Part shown: piece after piece, positions 1-8,871 of the stretch
How positions within the stretch are numbered: position 1 is the stretch's first letter
How the letters are laid out: every line of letters starts with the position of its first letter
Assembly (NCBI GenBank): GCA_964446435.1
Contig: CAYUOS010000001.1
Span: forward strand, 1 to 64,000
Direction of reading: 5' to 3'
DNA: 64,000 bases
Source of the DNA: SLNP01 sp964446435
GTDB taxonomy: Bacteria; Bacteroidota; Bacteroidia; Bacteroidales; VadinHA17
Translations under genes and position numbers: made by a program
Notes under the pieces: generated by a model
What the model was told of the DNA's origin: nothing
Databases searched by the model: none
Seen by the model: only the letters and a program-made list of their open reading frames with translations

Positions 1-966
1 GATTAGCTGAATCAATTCAGACTCTTCCTTGTCAGGGGGGGCGAAGAGCTTAGCCTGCCTCGGCTTTTCTGCCTCGGGTTTTGTCCAGTTGAGAAACTCG
101 CAAATATCTGTGGCATTTTCAACCAGGGCTGCAATATTTCTTTTTATCAGTCTGTTACAGCCCCCTGACCAGTTGTCGGAGGGTCTGCCCGGTACAGCCA
201 TAACGTCGCGGTTGTATGAGAGGGCCATCTCTGCCGTAACCAGTGCACCACCCTTGACACCTGACTCGACAACAAGGATTGCAGGCGACAGTCCCGCTAT
301 AATTCGGTTTCTCTTGAGGAAGTTGTTTTTTTCTGCCGGCGCATCAGATATAAAGTCTGTAAGCAAGCCACCCTGTGCAGCCATCTTCCGGGCGGTTGAC
401 CTGTGTGCAGGCGGGTAGATGGTTTTGAGCCCATGAGCAAGAACTGCGATGGTTTTAATCCCGTTGTCGAGAGCCGCCTTGTGAGCCGCGATATCAATTC
501 CGTAAGCCAGTCCGCTTACGATTACCAGGTCGGGGAAGAGCCCGGCGAGGCGGCCAATGATGTCTTCGCATAACTCCTTTCCCCTGTCGGTTGCCTTCCT
601 GGTTCCCACCACACTGATCATTTTTACCGAATCGAGGCAGGCATCTCCGATATAATATAGTATTACAGGAGAATCAGGACAATCCTTCAGACGCTGCGGA
701 TATTCCTCATCAAGATAGAATAGTGTCGTAATCTTCCTTGAAGTGACGAAATCGGCTTCCCTCTCGGCCTGGACGAGGTATTTCCTGTCTGCAACTGAAC
801 GTGCCATCATATCGCCGATACCCGGTATCTTGATAAGGTTGCCATAGGGTTCCCTGAATACTGCCTCGACCGAACCGGTGGCAGCAACCAGTTTTCGTGC
901 ATTGATGTCGCCCACACCGGGAATCAGACCAAGGGCAATCTTGAATACCAGGTCATTGTTTTGCAT
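1..966 (-). CDS. dprA: DNA-processing protein DprA/Smf (3' end cut by window edge)
   Basis: DprA binds incoming single-stranded DNA and loads RecA during natural transformation; in the cytoplasm it also protects ssDNA. Translated from the ATG at 990 for numbering, the visible 330 codons show an N-terminal helix-hairpin-helix region (residues 21-34, GLIPGVGD), then the Rossmann-like DprA core with SVVGTR (126-131), SGLAYGID (159-166), FLKRNR (224-229) and the ESGVKGGALVTA glycine-rich segment (242-253). The reading frame runs off base 1, so the C-terminal winged-helix region is missing from the window. I prefer the ATG at 964-966: a promoter-like TACCTTTA (997-990) overlaps the upstream ATG, and starting nine residues later gives an N-terminus like other Bacteroidota DprA proteins. 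It lies just past the gdhA terminator on the same strand. Identity is certain; the start is inferred. Confidence 0.93.
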   Translation of the reverse strand, partial: MQNNDLVFKIALGLIPGVGDINARKLVAATGSVEAVFREPYGNLIKIPGIGDMMARSVADRKYLVQAEREADFVTSRKITTLFYLDEEYPQRLKDCPDSPVILYYIGDACLDSVKMISVVGTRKATDRGKELCEDIIGRLAGLFPDLVIVSGLAYGIDIAAHKAALDNGIKTIAVLAHGLKTIYPPAHRSTARKMAAQGGLLTDFISDAPAEKNNFLKRNRIIAGLSPAILVVESGVKGGALVTAEMALSYNRDVMAVPGRPSDNWSGGCNRLIKRNIAALVENATDICEFLNWTKPEAEKPRQAKLFAPPDKEESELIQLI

Positions 967-989
967 TTCGGGAAATGTCAGAGACACCA

Positions 990-997
990 TAAAGGTA
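990..997 (-). promoter_or_regulatory. Possible -7 promoter element of dprA
   Basis: TACCTTTA on the minus strand differs at one position from the Bacteroidota -7 consensus TAnnTTTG. It sits directly downstream of the gdhA terminator and overlaps the upstream candidate ATG of dprA, which favours the second ATG at 966. No clear -33 TTG was seen. Confidence 0.35.
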
Positions 998-1038
998 AAA
1001 AAAAAGAGGCTGACCCGGTGCGGCAGCCTCTTTTTTTT
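997..1038 (-). terminator. Intrinsic terminator after gdhA
   Basis: A perfect 7-bp stem (GAGGCTG/CAGCCTC) with an 11-nt loop is flanked by a run of A on one side and eight T on the other. It begins 15 bases after the gdhA stop codon on the minus strand and separates gdhA from dprA. Confidence 0.85.
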
Positions 1039-1052
1039 ATCTTATGGGTTGA

Positions 1053-2390
1053 TTAAACAACTCCCATGTCAAGCATTGCATTTGCAACCTTAAGGAATCC
1101 GGCAACATTGGCTCCCTTTACGTAGTCGACAAAACCATCTTCACGTTTTCCGTATTTGACGCACTGTGAATGTATATTGCACATAATTTCGTGCAGTCTC
1201 TTGTCAACCTCCTCGCGGCTCCAGTTGAGCTTCATTGAGTTCTGAGTCATTTCAAGACCTGATGTTGATACTCCTCCTGCGTTGGCAGCCTTGCCGGGGC
1301 CATAGAGGATGCCGGCCTTGAGGAATACCTCAACTGCCTCGGGTGTTGATGGCATGTTTGCTCCTTCCGAAACACAGATGCAACCGTTCTTTATGAGGGT
1401 CTCGGCATCTTCCTTTCCGAGTTCGTTCTGGGTTGCACATGGCAGGGCGATGTCAACCTTAATTTCCCATGGGCGCTTGCCTTCATGGAACTCAACACCC
1501 TCAAACTCATATGAGTATGGTTTTACGATGTCCTGGTTCGAGGCGCGAAGTTCAAGCATGTATTCAATCTTCTTTCCTGAGATTCCTTCTGCATCGTAGA
1601 TGTAACCATCCGGGCCTGAAAGGGTAACAACCTTGGCTCCCAGTTCGGTAGCCTTAAGTGCAGCTCCCCATGCTACGTTGCCAAAACCTGATATGGCAAC
1701 TCTCTTGCCCTTGAATGATTCACCGCGTGTAGCGAGCATCTCCTTTGCGAAGTATACACAACCGAAGCCTGTTGCTTCTGGCCTGATGAGTGATCCGCCC
1801 CAGTTGATACCTTTTCCGGTTAATACACCTGTGTGGTCGCCTGCCAGCTTCTTGTACATTCCGTACATGTAGCCAATTTCACGGCCTCCAACACCTATAT
1901 CACCGGCGGGAACATCTGTCTCAGCACCGATGTGTTTCCACAGCTCGAGCATGAATGACTGGCAGTACCTCATAATCTCGTTGTTTGAACGTCCTTTGGG
2001 GTTGAAATCACTGCCGCCCTTACCGCCACCCATCGGAAGGGTGGTGAGAGAGTTCTTGAAGATCTGCTCGAAACCGAGGAACTTGAGAATTGAGAGGTTG
2101 ACGCTCGGGTGGAAACGGATTCCTCCCTTGTACGGACCGATGGCGTTGTTGTACTGAACCCTGTAGCCGATATTGACATGTACATTGCCCTCATCATCTA
2201 CCCACGGAACCTTGAACATGAAAACACGGTCAGGTTCAACAAGTCGCTCAATTATGTTAGCCGATTCGAACTGCGGATTCTCATTGTAAATCTCTTCAAT
2301 TGACTCGACCACTTCCCTTACTGCCTGCAGATACTCAACCTCTCCGGGATGCTTCTTCTCGAGGTTGCTCATTAATTTGTCAACGTTCAT
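1053..2390 (-). CDS. gdhA: Glutamate dehydrogenase, hexameric small-subunit type
   Basis: Catalyses reversible reductive amination of 2-oxoglutarate with ammonia to glutamate in the cytoplasm, a main ammonium-assimilation step. At 445 aa it has the usual length of the hexameric bacterial enzyme. Visible features are the substrate-binding segment PYKGGIRFHP (about 86-95), the catalytic lysine motif PMGGGKGG (119-126, K124), and the dinucleotide-binding loop SGFGNVAWG (234-242) in the C-terminal Rossmann domain. The family is often NADP(H)-specific, but cofactor choice cannot be read safely here. The ATG at 2390 is the only plausible start. The gene is transcribed alone, with a strong terminator behind it and about 200 bp of AT-rich sequence upstream. 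Confidence 0.97.
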   Translation of the reverse strand: MNVDKLMSNLEKKHPGEVEYLQAVREVVESIEEIYNENPQFESANIIERLVEPDRVFMFKVPWVDDEGNVHVNIGYRVQYNNAIGPYKGGIRFHPSVNLSILKFLGFEQIFKNSLTTLPMGGGKGGSDFNPKGRSNNEIMRYCQSFMLELWKHIGAETDVPAGDIGVGGREIGYMYGMYKKLAGDHTGVLTGKGINWGGSLIRPEATGFGCVYFAKEMLATRGESFKGKRVAISGFGNVAWGAALKATELGAKVVTLSGPDGYIYDAEGISGKKIEYMLELRASNQDIVKPYSYEFEGVEFHEGKRPWEIKVDIALPCATQNELGKEDAETLIKNGCICVSEGANMPSTPEAVEVFLKAGILYGPGKAANAGGVSTSGLEMTQNSMKLNWSREEVDKRLHEIMCNIHSQCVKYGKREDGFVDYVKGANVAGFLKVANAMLDMGVV

Positions 2391-2556
2391 GATATTGTAT
2401 ATTATAAGTTAGTATTGTATAAAAAAGTGAGTTCTTGTAAGCAATCTGATTACAGAAAAAAAAGATATCAGAAATTTTTGTCCTGAAATGTTTTACGGGT
2501 TCCGACCAAATAGTTTTTAAAGCCCAAAGTTCCAATCACCTTTCAGATTTAAAAAT

Positions 2557-2588
2557 GACTTTCCTCATATAAGCCGAGGTTAAAAGTC
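2557..2588 (-). terminator. Possible hairpin terminator overlapping the stop of the small membrane protein
   Basis: On the minus strand GACTTT-taa-CCTC pairs with GAGG-AAAGTC, with a three-base bulge and a 9-nt loop; an ATTTTTAAA stretch follows. The left arm overlaps the stop codon of the upstream gene. The stem is imperfect, so this is a moderate call. Confidence 0.4.
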
Positions 2589-3069
2589 ATCTGCTCCGGT
2601 TGTATCTCTCAAGGCAGGTGATAATCTTTTCCCTGTCACGTCTTTTCAGTGCGCTAAGCGAAACGGGCGGGTAATTCGCAACTACGCCACGTCTCTCCAT
2701 AGACAATATAATGTATGGTATAAGTCCCAGTCCGGCCCTTCTGGTTGAGAAGCCTGCGAAGCTCTCTTTGGGTATCTCTATCGATTGCCTGGGTCCCTTG
2801 AATATTCCTGTCGAGTAGTAACGCAATATGATCGAGTTACCATCATCTGAGAAATAGATATAATTGTAACGAAGGATCGAGGGGTAGAATGCTATTGCAA
2901 TATAGATGGCTGCCAGTATTACCACCCAGGCAGTGTCACTTAAGCCAAGAACCGGGAAGTCGATTATGCGGGCAACGTAGGTGACGGCAATGAAAGCCAG
3001 GAACGGAAAGGTGGCCAGGAACAGGGCCAGCCTGACGGATACAATTTTCCTGCTGTTATCCAGGGTCAT
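2587..3069 (-). CDS. Small two-helix membrane protein with PH-like C-terminal region
   Basis: 160 aa. I do not recognise a named family. Two hydrophobic segments lie at about residues 10-35 and 43-67, joined by a short loop, so the protein is probably an inner-membrane hairpin. The C-terminal half (about 70-160) is soluble and beta-rich, with alternating strands such as NSIILRYYS and RQSIEIPKESF and a final helix, resembling bacterial PH-like (bPH) domains; this is a guess from pattern alone. It lies 38 bp downstream of tadA on the same strand, but a perfect TAnnTTTG promoter element in that gap suggests its own transcript. Function unknown. Confidence 0.7.
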   Translation of the reverse strand: MTLDNSRKIVSVRLALFLATFPFLAFIAVTYVARIIDFPVLGLSDTAWVVILAAIYIAIAFYPSILRYNYIYFSDDGNSIILRYYSTGIFKGPRQSIEIPKESFAGFSTRRAGLGLIPYIILSMERRGVVANYPPVSLSALKRRDREKIITCLERYNRSR

Positions 3070-3084
3070 GACATTGGTTTTTTA

Positions 3085-3092
3085 CAAACGTA
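3085..3092 (-). promoter_or_regulatory. -7 promoter element for the small membrane protein gene
   Basis: TACGTTTG on the minus strand matches TAnnTTTG exactly, 15 bases before the ATG at 3069. A TTG lies upstream, but at about 12 bp it is closer than the usual 19-21 bp. Confidence 0.5.
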
Positions 3093-3107
3093 CTCTATTT
3101 TTTTCAA

Positions 3108-3581
3108 CTACTGTACTTTTCTTTTGTTACCGAAAAATCTTTTCAAAAGGGCTGAGCACTCTGTTTCAAGTACATTCCCGCTGATTACGGTTGCGGGGTG
3201 AAGAATCTTGCCGGAATGAAGTGAAAATCCTCTTTTGGGATCGCTGCAGCCGTATACCAATCGTCCTATCCTGCTCCAGAAGAGAGCCCCGGCACACATC
3301 GTGCAGGGTTCGAGTGTGACATACATTGTGCAGTCTGAAAGGTACTTGCCGCCAATCCAGTCAGTGGCAGCTGTTATTGCCTGCATTTCGGCATGAGCCG
3401 TAGGGTCTTTAAGAACCTCAGTCAGGTTGTGGGCCCTGGCAATAATCTGACCGTTTGCAACTATGACAGCACCAACCGGAACCTCGTCACGGCCCTCAGC
3501 CAAACGCGCCTCCTCAATTGCTATCCTCATGAATATTATGTCATCTTCCGGCCGGGAGTTGTCCCATGTTATACTTTTCAT
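3108..3581 (-). CDS. tadA: tRNA-specific adenosine deaminase / nucleoside deaminase family
   Basis: A zinc-dependent cytidine-deaminase-fold enzyme of the TadA branch, which converts A34 to inosine in the tRNA-Arg(ACG) anticodon so that CGN codons can be read. The 157-aa length is typical. The zinc site is complete: HAE (H63, E65 as proton shuttle) and PCTMC (C93, C96). The neighbouring guanine-deaminase-like branch has a similar active site, so the tRNA substrate is the best guess rather than proven. The start ATG at 3581 is only four bases after a perfect TAACTTTG element, which suggests a leaderless or nearly leaderless mRNA. Confidence 0.88.
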   Translation of the reverse strand: MKSITWDNSRPEDDIIFMRIAIEEARLAEGRDEVPVGAVIVANGQIIARAHNLTEVLKDPTAHAEMQAITAATDWIGGKYLSDCTMYVTLEPCTMCAGALFWSRIGRLVYGCSDPKRGFSLHSGKILHPATVISGNVLETECSALLKRFFGNKRKVQ

Positions 3582-3585
3582 GCTG

Positions 3586-3593
3586 CAAAGTTA
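3586..3593 (-). promoter_or_regulatory. -7 promoter element abutting tadA start
   Basis: TAACTTTG on the minus strand matches TAnnTTTG exactly. Only CAGC separates it from the tadA ATG, so transcription would begin at or very near the start codon. Confidence 0.55.
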
Positions 3594-3830
3594 AGAATTT
3601 CGGTTTGGCTGTTGTACAATATAGTCGGGGGTGTTGCAGGGGATTTATTTGTCAGATATATTTATCGCCGGTAAAAAGAGGAAACAAATCTAAACATCTA
3701 AATATAAACAAAAATAGATAAATGAATGTCAGATATTCTGGTTCTATATAATATATTGTATAGATTATTAAAAATTGTTAAATTTTTTAACTGAATCTTA
3801 AATGGCAGGTTTAATCGATTCTTTTTTTCA

Positions 3831-3838
3831 TATACTTG
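3831..3838 (+). promoter_or_regulatory. Likely -7 promoter element of the SusC/D operon
   Basis: TATACTTG differs at one position from TAnnTTTG and lies 56 bases before the SusC ATG at 3895. It is followed by CACC, a common continuation of Bacteroidota promoters. No clear -33 TTG was found. Confidence 0.45.
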
Positions 3839-3894
3839 CACCTTAAGACCCTTTCAAACCAAATAACCTATTGATAACTAAAAACAACCGACTT

Positions 3895-6800
3895 ATGAAT
3901 GAACCTTACCGTATTCGTGTAATGCGCGGATGCAGGATTTTTAGGATTCTGCTGGCGTGTTTTACAGCGTTATTCGTTCAGATGCAGGTTCTATCGGTTT
4001 ACGCTTCTGATTATCCTGCCGAACAGCAGAGGACGATCAGGGGTACAGTAACCGATGAGACCGGGGCACCATTCCCGTTCGTGAACGTGTATGTAAAAGA
4101 GAATACTGCGATAGGCAGTATTACGAACGACAAGGGGGAGTATCGTATTACGGCACCCCCGAACTCAACGTTGAGCTTTGCCTTTGTTGGCTACAAGACA
4201 TTAGAGTTCACCATCGGAGCGTCTGACGTTATAGATGTTAAGATGGAGCCTGAGATGAAGGCTCTTGACGAAGTAATCGTAGTGGGCTTCGGCGAGCAGA
4301 GGAGAGCTTCTGTCTCCGCTGCCGTTACCACCATCAGGGCAGATGATATTGTGCAGAGCCCTGTGGCAAATATTACCAATGCACTTGCCGGTCGTCTTCC
4401 GGGTCTCACCACAATTCAGACAGGTGGTCAGCCCGGCCTTGATGCTGCAGCACTCTATGTGCGTGGCCAGGGTACATGGAATAATGCTGATCCGCTCTAT
4501 GTAATTGATGGGGTTGAGCGTTCGGCAGCGATCTTCCAGACGATGGACGCGAGCGAGATAGAGTCATTCACGGTTCTGAAGGATGCAGCTGCAACTGCAG
4601 TTTACGGTACCAAAGGCGCCAACGGTGTTGTGCTTATCAACACCAAGCGCGGACAGGAGGGTCTTACTTCGGTATCAGTGAGCAGTTCGGTAACACTTCA
4701 GCAGTTTACCCGCTATCCGAAATTCCTTGATTCATATGAGAGCCTTCTTCTCTGGAATGAGGCCCTTATGAATGACGGGCTTGATCCGGTCTATTCTGAG
4801 TATGACCTTGAGATGTACCGTACAGGTGCCGACCCGTATCGTTATCCCAATACCGACTGGTACAAGATAATGATGAAGAAGGTTGCCCCGCAGTACAACG
4901 CTTCGGTTCAGCTTCGTGGAGGTTCACGTAACGTGAGTTATTTCTTCAGTGGTTCATATATGCGCCAGGAGGGTCAGCTGAAGACCGAACCCGGTAGGGT
5001 TTACAATCCGAGGTTTGCTTTCGACCGTTACAGGTTCACCTCAAACGTTGACGCGAGGTTAACGAATGCATTTACCCTTACGTTCGAGATGGCAGGTAGC
5101 CTTACCGACAGGAGTGATCCCCGGGAGCAGATGGGGATTTTCACTAATATGAACAGGCTTGGTCCGTGGGTAATGCCGCCAAGGAATCCCGACGGTTCAT
5201 TTACAGGTAACTCGGAGTTCACGCAGATGAACCCTCTTTATCTTATACAGACAAGAGGAAATGATACAAGGCTGAATAGTGATGTTCAGTCAGCGATAAG
5301 GCTCGATTTCAAACTCGACAAGTATGTTAAGGGCCTGAGTTTTAATGCCAGGGTGGCATTTGACTCAGAGTTTCATAACGGAAAGTACTGGTCAGAGACA
5401 CAGTCAACATTCCAGCTTATCTCCCGTCCCGGCAGGGCTGAACGATATACCAGGTTCCTTGAGCCGGTGTTCTTTGCTCCAAGCAACTCAGTTGTACAAG
5501 ACAATGAGGTACAAAACAGCCGTAAGGTAGACGGACTGGCGAATCTTATTTACAACAGGAGGTTTGACAAGCATAGTGTCAGACTTCAGGCAGTTGCGAA
5601 TATCTCTGAAACGAAGATAGGCACACGCATACCATATAACTCTGTCAGCTTCATAGCCAGGGGTAACTACAGTTACATGAATAAGTATAATGTTGAAGCC
5701 AACGCCGCCTACAGGGGTTCTGAGAACTTTGCACCGGGGCGGAGATTTGGTCTTTTCCCGTCATTGTCACTCAGCTGGAACCTTCACGAGGAGAACTTCC
5801 TGAAGTCTGTGACCCTGATCAATGTAGCAAAATTGCGTACTTCATACGGCCGTACAGGTAATGATTATGCCAATACAAGATTCATTTACAAGGAAGGGAA
5901 ATGGACAACAGCTACCGGAGGCTATGCATATTTCGGAATCGGGACCGGTTCATCAGTAGGTTATACTTTCGAGCCGGCAATTGCAAATCCACTTGCCACC
6001 TGGGAGACTGCAGAGCAGATCAACTTTGGTGTAGATGTAGGCCTTTTCAGGAACCGTCTCTCTGTGTCTTTTGACAGATTCTTTGAAAGGAGAACCGGAG
6101 TACTTCAAACACCACTTTCTGTTCCCGGCATCCTGGGTATTGGCGTTCCCGATATGAACATCGGAGAGACTTCACGTAACGGATGGGAGCTTGAGACTTC
6201 ATACAGACATGATATTTCGAGAGATTTTTCGGTAAGTATAAGACCAAACATAGCCTACACCATCAATAAGGTAGTGTTCAGGGATGAGCCTGAAGATGCC
6301 TTCTGGTGGCAGAAACAGGAAGGACACCCGATAAATCAGTTTACCGGATACGTAGTACTCGGTTACTTCAAGGATCAGGAGGATATTGACAATTCACCTG
6401 TACAACAGGTTGGGTCCGTACCAATTCCCGGCGACTTCAAGTACCTTGACTTTAACGGTGACGGAGTTGTAAATGAATTCGACAGGGTTCCGATCGGTTA
6501 TACCACCATGCCGCGATATACCTTTGGAACCACATTCGGGTTTGATTTCAAGAATCTTTCACTCAATGTGCACTTCCAGGGTTCGGCTCAGTCGAGTATT
6601 TATGTGTCACAGATGCTTATGTGGGAGTTCTACAACAGGAGCAAGGTACAGGAGCATCACCTTGGAAGGTGGACACCGACAACCCATGAAACGGCAACCT
6701 ACCCGGCACTCCATATCGGAGCTATCAGCCAGAATCACATTCAGAATACCTTCTTTGTAAAGGACAACACCTACCTGAGGCTGAAGACAGCTGAACTCGC

Positions 6801-6987
6801 ATACAGGCTTACTCCTGTTCAGGCAAGAAAGCTTGGTGTTAAGGGTTTGAGGGTGTATGTGAGCGGAGTTAACCTTTTTACCTGGGACAGGTTCAAGGTT
6901 CTTGACCCGGAAGTTCGTTCGGGGGCTACCACTCAGTGGTATCCGCAGTCGAGGAACTATAGTTTGGGATTTAACCTTAACTTCTAA
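3895..6987 (+). CDS. SusC-like TonB-dependent outer-membrane transporter (first pair)
   Basis: A large TonB-dependent barrel that, with its SusD lid, imports oligosaccharides or other polymers across the outer membrane. The 1030-aa protein has a signal peptide ending near the YASDYP region, a CarboxypepD_reg-like domain (about 45-120, beginning RTIRGTVTDETG), the SusC signature with TonB-box-like ALDEVIVVGFG, a plug domain (LYVRGQG, PLYVIDGVER, KDAAATAVYGTKGANGV), and a C-terminal barrel ending in aromatic-rich SLGFNLNF. I chose the ATG at 3895 over an upstream in-frame TTG at 3871 because it leaves a normal basic signal-peptide start. First gene of a five-gene operon; the SusD partner begins 8 bases after its stop. 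The substrate cannot be predicted from sequence. Confidence 0.95.
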   Translation: MNEPYRIRVMRGCRIFRILLACFTALFVQMQVLSVYASDYPAEQQRTIRGTVTDETGAPFPFVNVYVKENTAIGSITNDKGEYRITAPPNSTLSFAFVGYKTLEFTIGASDVIDVKMEPEMKALDEVIVVGFGEQRRASVSAAVTTIRADDIVQSPVANITNALAGRLPGLTTIQTGGQPGLDAAALYVRGQGTWNNADPLYVIDGVERSAAIFQTMDASEIESFTVLKDAAATAVYGTKGANGVVLINTKRGQEGLTSVSVSSSVTLQQFTRYPKFLDSYESLLLWNEALMNDGLDPVYSEYDLEMYRTGADPYRYPNTDWYKIMMKKVAPQYNASVQLRGGSRNVSYFFSGSYMRQEGQLKTEPGRVYNPRFAFDRYRFTSNVDARLTNAFTLTFEMAGSLTDRSDPREQMGIFTNMNRLGPWVMPPRNPDGSFTGNSEFTQMNPLYLIQTRGNDTRLNSDVQSAIRLDFKLDKYVKGLSFNARVAFDSEFHNGKYWSETQSTFQLISRPGRAERYTRFLEPVFFAPSNSVVQDNEVQNSRKVDGLANLIYNRRFDKHSVRLQAVANISETKIGTRIPYNSVSFIARGNYSYMNKYNVEANAAYRGSENFAPGRRFGLFPSLSLSWNLHEENFLKSVTLINVAKLRTSYGRTGNDYANTRFIYKEGKWTTATGGYAYFGIGTGSSVGYTFEPAIANPLATWETAEQINFGVDVGLFRNRLSVSFDRFFERRTGVLQTPLSVPGILGIGVPDMNIGETSRNGWELETSYRHDISRDFSVSIRPNIAYTINKVVFRDEPEDAFWWQKQEGHPINQFTGYVVLGYFKDQEDIDNSPVQQVGSVPIPGDFKYLDFNGDGVVNEFDRVPIGYTTMPRYTFGTTFGFDFKNLSLNVHFQGSAQSSIYVSQMLMWEFYNRSKVQEHHLGRWTPTTHETATYPALHIGAISQNHIQNTFFVKDNTYLRLKTAELAYRLTPVQARKLGVKGLRVYVSGVNLFTWDRFKVLDPEVRSGATTQWYPQSRNYSLGFNLNF

Positions 6988-6995
6988 GAAAAGCG

Positions 6996-8846
6996 ATGAA
7001 TATGAAACGAAATATCAGATTTACAATAATACTTGTGGTGTTCACAGGTCTTCTGATGACTTCCTGTGACAAGTTCCTCGATCAGGCGCCTGCCGGAGAG
7101 GAGACCAGCGAGTACATATTCGAGGATTATCTCAGGTCACTGCGATATATGGATATGTTATACTACTACATGCCTCCATTGTGGGAAGGCGGTGGCGGCT
7201 TCGGGTCGAACTACGGTTTTATCGAGACCGGTACCGACATGGCACGTTACAATGCCACCTACGGAAGGGCCAATCAGTCAATAAATCAGGGTAACTGGAG
7301 ACATTCACAGGCATCACCCGAGATTGAACGCTGGACCACCTACTATCAGCAGATAAGGCGTGCCAATATGTTCCTGAAGAATATAGACAATTTCTCAAAC
7401 GAACCAAAAATAGATGGTGTCAGCCGTAAGGTATCGATGAGAGGAGAAGTCCACTGGCATATTGCATGGAACTATTTTGAACTTCTCAGGCGCTATGGCG
7501 GTGTACCCATTATAAAGGAGGTACTGTCTCTTGATTCCAATTTCAAGATTCCCAGGGCAACCTATGATGAGACACTCGAGTACGTTCTTGAGAATCTTGA
7601 GATTGCTTATGACCTCGTGCCTGACAAGTGGGCTGACGAGGAGTATGGTCGTATTACCAAGGCGATGGTAATGGCTTTGAAATCAAGGGCATTGCTCTAT
7701 GCAGCCAGTCCGCTGAACAACCCTGGCAATGATCAGGCAAAGTGGCGTGCCGCAGCAGACGCTTCCAGGGATCTTCTTGACTATCTTGATGACAAGGGTT
7801 ATCACCCGCTATTTCATGATTATCAGAATATTTTCATGAGGCTGCCGGCCGACCAGATTGAAGAGATAATTATGCCCAGGCACAGGGGTGTCGGTACGAT
7901 TACATTCAACAGTAATGTGATTCTCTACGGTCAGGGTCTGCCAGGTGAGGGATTCCAGGCCTATGGAAACACTTCTCCGTCACAGAACTTTGTTGACAAG
8001 TTTGAGAGAATCACCTATGACGGCCTTGGTAATCCTGTTGGTACCGAATGGTTTGACTGGAACAATCCCGATCATGTCGCCAATATTTACAAGGACCGTG
8101 ACCCCCGTTTCTATTATACAGTACTTTACAACGATGTATGGTGGGTTAAGAGGCCGATCGAGGTTTGGCGCGACGGCGATAACTGGGGTAAGGATTACAA
8201 TCCCAAGGTGCATTTCTACACCCGTACCGGATACTATATGCGCAAATTCTGGCCGCGTGAGTGCCAGGATTACCTGCAGCCAGGATCATCTAGGCTCATA
8301 CCCTTCTATTTCAGGACCGCCGAGATTCTGCTGAACTATGCAGAGGCTATGAACGAACTCTACGGACCTGATGCAGACGGATTGGGCAGGGCTACCGGAT
8401 CATTTACTGCACGTGAAGCGGTGAACATGATCAGGGCAAGACTAAAGTGTCCGCCAAACAGTGAGATATCAGGCGCCCAGGATCCCTATTACTACGTACT
8501 GGTCGAGAGGCAGCTGAATCCTGATTTTCCGGTGCTTCCCGATGGGCTGCCACCAATACCATCAGGTCTTTCCAAGGATGTGTTCCGTGAGTGGCTGCTG
8601 AATGAGCGCACAGTAGAACTATCGTTCGAACAGCACTACTGGTTCGATGCCTTCAGACTGAAAAGGGGAGAACAGAGGATCGGAGGGACCATTTACGGAG
8701 TTGATGTTGTAAAGTCAGGCGATGACTTTATCTACTCCCGTCAGGAGGTCGAGAAGCGTTTCTTCGACCCCTCAAGAATGTATCTCTATCCTATTCCGCA
8801 GAATGAGGTATTCATTATGGGAATACAACAGAATCCGGGGTGGTAA
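6996..8846 (+). CDS. SusD-like nutrient-binding outer-membrane lipoprotein (first pair)
   Basis: A surface lipoprotein that caps the SusC barrel and captures substrate. The 616-aa protein starts with a lipoprotein signal peptide (lipobox LMTSC, lipidated Cys near residue 24), followed by the SusD/RagB helical TPR-like core: NMFLKNIDNF, ALKSRALLYAASPL and LNYAEAMNELYG are typical, as is the C-terminal ERTVELSFEQHYWFDAFRLKRG segment. Translation is probably coupled to the SusC gene 8 bases upstream. The next SusC gene follows after 25 bases. Confidence 0.95.
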   Translation: MNMKRNIRFTIILVVFTGLLMTSCDKFLDQAPAGEETSEYIFEDYLRSLRYMDMLYYYMPPLWEGGGGFGSNYGFIETGTDMARYNATYGRANQSINQGNWRHSQASPEIERWTTYYQQIRRANMFLKNIDNFSNEPKIDGVSRKVSMRGEVHWHIAWNYFELLRRYGGVPIIKEVLSLDSNFKIPRATYDETLEYVLENLEIAYDLVPDKWADEEYGRITKAMVMALKSRALLYAASPLNNPGNDQAKWRAAADASRDLLDYLDDKGYHPLFHDYQNIFMRLPADQIEEIIMPRHRGVGTITFNSNVILYGQGLPGEGFQAYGNTSPSQNFVDKFERITYDGLGNPVGTEWFDWNNPDHVANIYKDRDPRFYYTVLYNDVWWVKRPIEVWRDGDNWGKDYNPKVHFYTRTGYYMRKFWPRECQDYLQPGSSRLIPFYFRTAEILLNYAEAMNELYGPDADGLGRATGSFTAREAVNMIRARLKCPPNSEISGAQDPYYYVLVERQLNPDFPVLPDGLPPIPSGLSKDVFREWLLNERTVELSFEQHYWFDAFRLKRGEQRIGGTIYGVDVVKSGDDFIYSRQEVEKRFFDPSRMYLYPIPQNEVFIMGIQQNPGW

Positions 8847-8871
8847 TTCATGAATAACTAAAAAACAGATA

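Larger units (their letters stand above)
3582..3894. other. AT-rich intergenic region between tadA and the SusC/D operon
   Basis: A 313-bp divergent gap without a convincing ORF. It holds the tadA promoter at its left end, a long AT-rich tract (about 3670-3830), a small perfect palindrome GTTAAA-TTT-TTTAAC near 3777-3791, and a TATACTTG element before the first SusC gene. The palindrome could be a regulator site, since no regulator gene adjoins the operon, but nothing else supports that. Confidence 0.6.
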
